Assembly: GCA_004151065.3 (NCBI GenBank)
Contig: NWUY0300035694.1
Coordinates: 5,777-29,796, forward strand
Direction of reading: 5' to 3'
DNA from: Larix sibirica
Taxonomy: Eukaryota > Streptophyta > Pinopsida > Pinales > Pinaceae
Length of the DNA: 24,020 bases
This document shows, piece by piece, positions 19,498 through 24,020 of the stretch; position 1 is the stretch's first letter; every line of letters starts with the position of its first letter. The notes beneath the pieces were generated by a model that worked only from the letters and a program-made list of their open reading frames with translations, was not told where the DNA came from and searched no databases. Made by a program: the position numbers and the translations under genes.

Positions 19498-20939
19498 GTG
19501 AGTAAGACTCACTTCACCAGAACTGTGAGAGGAAATAGAAGATTAGCCCATTAACTACAACTTGCTTCACACAGACTGTTATTTTATTGTAATTCAAACT
19601 GGGCAAATCTCAGTAGAGATTGTTATGTTAATTTAAATATCCATAGCAGGTTATTAGATCACAATGTGTGAAAACTGGCTCAAATTCTTCTAATGTGGAT
19701 CTGGGTACTAGATTTTTAGTATAATAATGGGTGAAAACTGGCACAAATTCTTCTAATGAGGGTCTGGGTACTAGACATTAGCCTAACAGTGTGTCAAAAC
19801 TGGCCCAAACTCTTCTAATGGGGATCTGGGTACTGGACTTTTAGCATAACAGTCAGTGTAAACTGGCCCGTGCTCTTCTAATGGGAAGGCGGGTGATAGG
19901 CTTACTGCACAACAGTATGAAAACTGGCCCAAATTCATCTAATGGGCATTTCGGTGCTTGGCTTTTAGCATAACACTCTGTGAAAACTGGTCGAAATTCT
20001 TCCAATGGGGATTTTAGCATTACAGTCTGTGAAAACTAGCCCAAAATCCACTAATGGGGACTTGGGTACTAGACATTTAGCATAACATCCGTTGAAAACT
20101 GACCAAAATCCTTCTAATATAAATTTGGGTACTAAAATTTTAGCGTAACAGTCTGAAAATTGGCCCACATTCATCTAACTGGCCCGTGCTCTTGTAATGG
20201 GAATGCGGGTGCTAGGCTTTTAGCAAAGCAGTCTGAAAACTGTCCCAAATTCATCTAATGGGCATTTCGGTGCTGCGCTTTTAGCATAACACTGTGAAAA
20301 CTGGTCGAAATTCTTCCAATGGGGATTTTAGCATTACAGTCTGTGAAAACTAGCCGAAAATCCACTAATGGGGACTTGGGTACTAGACATTTAGCATAAC
20401 ATCATGTGAAAACTGACCCAAATCCTTCTAATATAAATGTGGGTACTAAAATTTTAGCGTAACAGTCTGAAAATTGGCCCAAATTCATCTAACTGGCCTG
20501 TGCTCTTGTAATGGCAATGCGGGTGCTAGGCTTTTAGCAATGCAGTCTGAAAACTGGCCCAAATTCATCTAATGGGGATTTGGGTGCTGGGCTTTTAGCA
20601 TAACACTCTGGGAAAACTAGCCGAAATTCTTCTAATGGGGATTTTAGCATCAGTCTGTGAAAACTAGCCCAAAATCTTCTAATGGGGACTTGGGTACTAG
20701 ACATTTTGCATAGTAGTCTGTGAAAACTGACCCAAATCCTTCTAATCGAAATCTGGGTACTAGACTTTTAGTGTAACAGTCTGAAAACTGGTTAAATTTT
20801 TTTAATGGGGTTTCGGGGTACTAGAAGTAGTCTTCATGTAAGAATGTGTTGTTGTAGAGTTATAAATCATAATCAAAATGTGTTCTCTGTTGCTTTTCAT
20901 AACACTGAGATTGCACTATCTGTTTGTCTGTATGAACAG
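19498..20939 (+). other. Intron 1 of the IST1-like gene
   Basis: 1442 bp, GT-AG, phase 2. The donor is GTGAGTAAG. The acceptor is a pyrimidine-rich stretch ending GTATGAACAG at 20939. Most of it is the higher-order minisatellite (19668-20830). This is long for a plant intron and typical of large genomes. Confidence 0.85.
19668..20830 (+). repeat. Higher-order minisatellite: ~63-bp monomers in ~315-bp pentamers
   Basis: About 19 monomers share the pattern GTGAAAACTGGCCCAAATTC, then TTCTAATGGGGATCTGGGTA, then CTAGACTTTTAGCATAACAGTCT. Monomers starting at 19919, 19980, 20029, 20091 and 20155 (61, 49, 62, 64, 80 bp) recur in the same order at 20235, 20294, 20343, 20406 and 20469 (59, 49, 63, 63, 80 bp). 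They recur again at 20549, 20611, 20657, 20720 and 20783. The short second monomer lacks about 14 bp; the 80-bp fifth is a fusion of two partial monomers. Four looser monomers (19668-19918) precede, the last resembling the second half of the fused one. The array is entirely inside intron 1, on the coding strand. Confidence 0.9.
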
Positions 20940-21072
20940 TAAGACCTCGTTGAGACTCGCAATGTCACGCATAAAGCTGCTCAGGAACAAGAGAGATATA
21001 CAGCTGCAGACGATGAAGAGAGATCTGGCTCTTCTTCTCCAGTCTGGTCAGGACCCAAGTGCAAGGATTCGG
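20940..21072 (+). CDS. IST1-like protein, exon 2
   Basis: The exon completes a Cys codon and adds 44 residues, from KTSLRLAMSRIKLLRNKRD to QSGQDPSARIR, ending CGG|GTTTGT at a codon boundary. This is the first helix pair of the IST1 (DUF292) domain; in plant homologues the matching exon also ends at ARIR, before VEHIIRE. IST1 family proteins bind ESCRT-III CHMP1-type subunits and regulate the Vps4/SKD1 ATPase in multivesicular body sorting. No stop, frameshift or odd residue is seen. Exons 1 and 2 give 55 residues in phase. The rest of the domain is not in the window, so whether the gene is intact is unknown. Plants carry many IST1-like paralogues; which one this is cannot be told. Confidence 0.9.
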
Positions 21073-21248
21073 GTTTGTTGGTTAATCTGTCCTCTCTTGT
21101 TTGTTTTTTAAAGGGAAAATACAAAATTGTGTACTGTTGTAGAAGACCAAGTAGCCAAGATGATCAAAATATTGGGTTCAGAGGCCTTCTACTTCTTGTC
21201 AATCCTGTATAGCTACCTTAATCAGGGGCAATGCTGCAATGCTGCATT

Positions 21249-21694
21249 TATAATCTGCAAATGGTGCTTATTTTGATAGTCTGAATTAGCTATAAAGTAG
21301 AATTAGAAGATGAGACAAATTAGTGCCAGTTAGTTACCACAGTGGGAATGTGGATGCCTGATCCCTGAGCTTTGCCAGTTCAAAAGAGAAAAAAACATGT
21401 TCACATCAGTGGTTATGTCTAGTCTTTTTGTCCGATGCTTTAGCTAGATTCCAAGTTGATGACCTATAATCCGCAAATGATGCTTATTTTGATAGTTTGA
21501 ATTAGCAAGAAAGTAGAATTGGTAGATGACCTCAACTACTGCTGGTAGTGATCAGTAACCACAGTGAGAAGGTGGATGCCTAATTAGTAATAAGCATGAA
21601 ATTATGTTTGAGCCCTGAGCTTTCCCAGTTCCGAAAAAAACATATTATGGCTAGACTGTCTAATGTTTTAGCTAGATGCAAAGTCGATGATCTG
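21249..21694 (+). repeat. 216-bp imperfect tandem duplication in intron 2
   Basis: Unit 1 starts TATAATCTGCAAATGGTGCT at 21249; unit 2 starts TATAATCCGCAAATGATGCT at 21465. Shared blocks in order include GCTTATTTTGATAGT, AAAGTAGAATT, GTGGATGCCT, CCCTGAGCTTT, and TTTTAGCTAGAT or the like. Many substitutions and small indels show it is old. No coding sense seen. Confidence 0.75.
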
Positions 21695-21908
21695 TTTTTC
21701 CTTCAGCTTGTTGCTTTGTTCAAGGAGTGGTCCTTATTGTCCCTTTTTTATTTTAATGAACTATCTCTATATAAATTTCAGATTTACAAGCCGCCCCAGC
21801 TATGCTTGTAAGAAGTAAAAACTGAAAAATTGTAATCTTAATAGACTGAAGCTTAGTGTTTTTGATCCCTGCTCTTTGCTTATTTTTTTCTGTCTCTGTT
21901 TTCTTATT

Positions 21909-22942
21909 TTAAAAGCCCCAATGCTGGAACTTTGTAGTTAGTATCCTTTGCTTCAGTAACTCAGCTAATGGCAGGTATTCCTCTTTAGTATTTTCTTCCC
22001 CAACTGCAGAAGTTTGCAGCCACTGATCGTTGGTAGTTTTTTCTTTGTCTTTTGTCATCAGAAGATCCTGCTTCATTTCCTTCTTTTGACTTTGACTTTT
22101 CCTTCTGGTTGTGTTTCTAACCACTTGCTCTTCATCTTCTTCGTTCTTCGCATAATTTTTTGAAACCAATCCAAACTTTCCTTTGCCTTATTATATTGAA
22201 TCTCTTATACCTGTTTGAAACTCTTTATTGGACATGCATCCTTTAGATGTCTTGTCTCTTGACAGAGTCTACACCTGTAGGCAGTATTCTCAAAATTCAG
22301 CAGCTGGGTCCATTTGAAGTCTTCACAGTCCAAGATGAGCTTGTCTGGCAGACTTTTGCTAGGTCTAGTTCTACACAATTTCTAGCAGAAGTAAAAATAT
22401 CGATAGCCTCCCGATTTTTATTTTGTTTTCGTAAACTTGCCCAGAGAATTTCCAATTTCTTGCAAGATCTACTCTGCCGACATTTAGAGGGTAAGGTTTG
22501 GCAATCTCACCCAAATTGGGGTTAAGGATGGGTCCCTTGAAGTCTTCACAGTCCAAGATGATCTTGCCTGGTAGACCTTTGCTAAGGTCCAGTTCTACAA
22601 AAATTCTATGATAAGTAAAAATATCCATATCCTCGTGACTTTAATTTGATTTTATAAACATGCCCAGGCGGCTTGCAAGGTCTCCTCCTCCTACATCAAT
22701 GGGGAAGGTTTGGAAATCTCACCCAAATTGGGGTTCAGGACCAAACTATGGACATTAGTAGCAGGGTTGAATTCTGGAAACCAAGGTACATAGAAAAGGT
22801 CAGCTCTGCCCAGAACCAAGTCCCCTCCATCGCCAGAACAAGCATGAAGCCAAGTCCTTATTGTCTCTCATTACCATTGCTTAGAATGCACATAGTATTT
22901 GGCTTTGGCCATTTCAATTGGTGGGGTTGTGCCAGAAAATAG
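21909..22942 (-). pseudogene. Decayed LINE ORF1 (DUF4283/zinc knuckle) with internal duplication
   Basis: On the minus strand the fragment reads a DUF4283-type block with RIFVELDLSKGLPGKIILD. An intact C-x2-C-x4-H-x4-C knuckle follows (CRLCQETRHLKDAC, about 22232-22273), then a Lys/Glu-rich tail (21909-22169). This is the ORF1 order also seen at 12915-14206, but it is a different, more distant member. Frameshifts lie between blocks. The segment 22531-22760 is a near copy of 22307-22530 (offset about 224 bp). No ORF2 is seen beside it. It is antisense inside the IST1-like intron. It is an RNA-binding retrotransposon protein gene by family; here it is dead. Confidence 0.75.
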
Positions 22943-23239
22943 CCAATGGTGATATAAGTATGTGATTAGCAATCAGATCCTAGAAACTATAGGGGCCATG
23001 ATAGCTTCCTATGTTATACTTTCTGAGTACTGTAGCATAACTTCTTGCAGGATGATTCTGCAGCATAAACAACATAGGTTTTATGAAATATAGAAAAATA
23101 ATAGATATTGTCAAACAAAACTAAACTGGGAAGATGAAGAGGAATATGCTCTTAACTGTCTCGAGCTCACAGGGTTTTTCAATGTGGGTGAAATCCAGTG
23201 ATTAGATAGTGTAGACTAGTGATGCCAATAGCTTCTCAG

Positions 23240-23472
23240 TGATACAAACTGTGAAGCTATTAGCATGAAACTAAATATAGATATGGAAAATCTTGCGGAG
23301 ACACCCAAGGGGGATGCTTCCCCACATTTGTGGATGTCATCCTTACTAAACCCATCAGGGTAGACTAGCGTGTCTTACCTGAGGGATTTGAACCAAGCAC
23401 CTTGCGGGCATGGAACTAGCTAAATGACCAACAACATTGGCTACAACTGGTTGAGCTATAACCCCTTGGCTC
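23240..23472 (-). mobile_element. tRNA-derived SINE, most complete copy
   Basis: The minus strand starts CCAAGGGGTTATAGCTCAAC and has an A box TAGCTCAACCAGTTG (23444-23458) and a perfect B box GGTTCAAATCC (23384-23394) about 50 nt later. These are the two parts of the internal RNA polymerase III promoter of a tRNA. The non-tRNA body follows (GGATGACATCCACAAATGTG, GGGGAAGCATCCCCC) and a tail region TATCTATATTTAGTTTCAT. The body recurs at 23790 and 23940. It inserts antisense in intron 2. No clear target-site duplication was found, so ends are approximate. Confidence 0.7.
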
Positions 23473-23789
23473 ATACAAACCCTAATTTTAACAATGAATA
23501 TACTTGCATAAGCACCTATACCTGCACCCATGAACCTTGGCAACTTGAGTAAGAACAATAATCATACGCTGCTTGCATTAGATCAGGTGATGAACAATGA
23601 TTGTAACAATGAATGAAATACTATATTTATGCCATGGCAATCATTGCTCTTGCTTACGACATTTCAGCACAATTATTATAGCATAAAAGCTCAAGTACAA
23701 TTGACTTTCCAATGTTGGATAAGATATAATATATATAAATGTGTAAAAATTTGATTGATAAGATGATGTCTTGTTACAATATTCATATA

Positions 23790-23905
23790 GATATTCCAAA
23801 GAAAACCTCACAGGGAGATCCAAGGGATGCTTCCCCACATTTGTGTATGTCATACCTAGTAAAACCATTAGTGTAGACTATTGTGCCTAACCCAGGGGGG
23901 ATACA
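23790..23905 (-). mobile_element. SINE body fragment
   Basis: It shares AAGGGATGCTTCCCCACATT, TAGTAAAACCATTAG and TGTAGACTA with the SINE at 23240-23472. It lacks the A-box half. The B-box position is degenerate and runs directly into the tail of the next copy. Confidence 0.6.
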
Positions 23906-24020
23906 AACTGGGAAGCTATTGGAATGAAACTAAATATAGATATAGATATGGAAAGTCTTGTGGGGAAACCCAAGGGATGCTTCCCCACATTCGTGGATGT
24001 CATCCTTAGTAAACCCATTA
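23896..24020 (-). mobile_element. SINE fragment, cut by window end
   Basis: It begins with the tail region GATACAAACTGGGAAGCTATT (as at 23240) and continues through CCAAGGGATGCTTCCCCACA and GGATGTCATCCTTAGTAAAC to the window edge. The tRNA-like head would lie beyond. With the previous fragment it makes a head-to-tail pair. Confidence 0.6.

Larger units (their letters stand above)
21073..24020 (+). other. Intron 2 of the IST1-like gene (incomplete)
   Basis: It starts at the donor GTTTGT. I searched by eye for the next family exon (VEHIIRE...) to the window end and did not find it, so the intron is at least 2.9 kb or the gene is broken here. It holds a 216-bp tandem duplication, a decayed LINE ORF1 and SINE copies, described separately. 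The pieces 21701-21908 and 22943-23239 show nothing further. Confidence 0.65.

Noticed and set aside
19965-20174. 69-codon minus-strand frame with repeated CYAK.LVPK motif
   Set aside because: It is a translation of the minisatellite; the frame breaks in neighbouring monomers of 49, 61 and 80 bp.
19668-20830. CRISPR-like array
   Set aside because: Monomers are contiguous and diverged with no unique spacers, and the setting is a eukaryotic intron.
23384-23458. Functional tRNA gene
   Set aside because: The A and B boxes are present, but I see no acceptor stem pairing or complete cloverleaf, and the sequence continues into a repeated SINE body.

Overview
This window looks like nuclear DNA of a seed plant with a large, repeat-rich genome, perhaps a gymnosperm, although the species cannot be fixed from sequence alone. 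The reasons are plant L1-type LINE proteins (DUF4283 plus zinc-knuckle ORF1, EN-RT ORF2), several generations of LTR-retrotransposon debris, tRNA-derived SINEs, low gene density, and one conserved plant gene whose introns are long and full of repeats. Nothing looks bacterial. Many open frames start only at non-ATG codons and are chance or pseudogene fragments.

Layout. Positions 1-11347 hold a ~5.5 kb sequence present twice head to tail (156-5667 and 5836-11347, period 5680 bp). I found only two base differences between the copies. The ~150 bp of LTR on the left of each copy is clearly diverged, and a single N at 5668 marks the junction, so an assembly join must be considered alongside a real duplication. 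Inside each copy are an LTR end, a 48/30-bp nested repeat that keeps codon phase, an 18-bp palindrome, an unidentified 101-codon frame, a 315-bp direct repeat, a probable Copia-type LTR end, and the 3' part of a minus-strand LINE. Beyond copy 2 the LINE continues to about 14300: ORF2 (9794-12903) and ORF1 (12915-14206), separated by 11 nt, both broken by frameshifts. From 14988 to 15864 lies a minus-strand retroposon with a 3' poly(A) tail and a perfect 12-bp target-site duplication. From about 16110 to 18790 there are two LTR heads, each preceded by a polypurine tract, around a decayed, strongly purine-rich, Lys/Glu-coding stretch.

The one gene I can name starts at 19466 on the plus strand. 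It is an IST1-like gene (ESCRT-III/Vps4 regulator family). Exon 1 (19466-19497) and exon 2 (20940-21072) join in phase to give the first 55 residues; later exons lie beyond the window. Intron 1 carries a ~63-bp minisatellite organised as a ~315-bp five-monomer higher-order repeat, about three copies. Intron 2 runs off the window edge and carries a 216-bp tandem duplication, a decayed LINE ORF1 with a 224-bp internal duplication, and a cluster of tRNA-derived SINE copies.

The mobile-element genes all look dead and do not form a working system together. The most interesting points are the near-identical 5.5 kb copies with diverged ends, the intronic higher-order minisatellite, the compact retroposon with clean target-site duplication, and the recurrence of ~215-315 bp local tandem duplications. 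I did not find convincing evidence of a new biological system.
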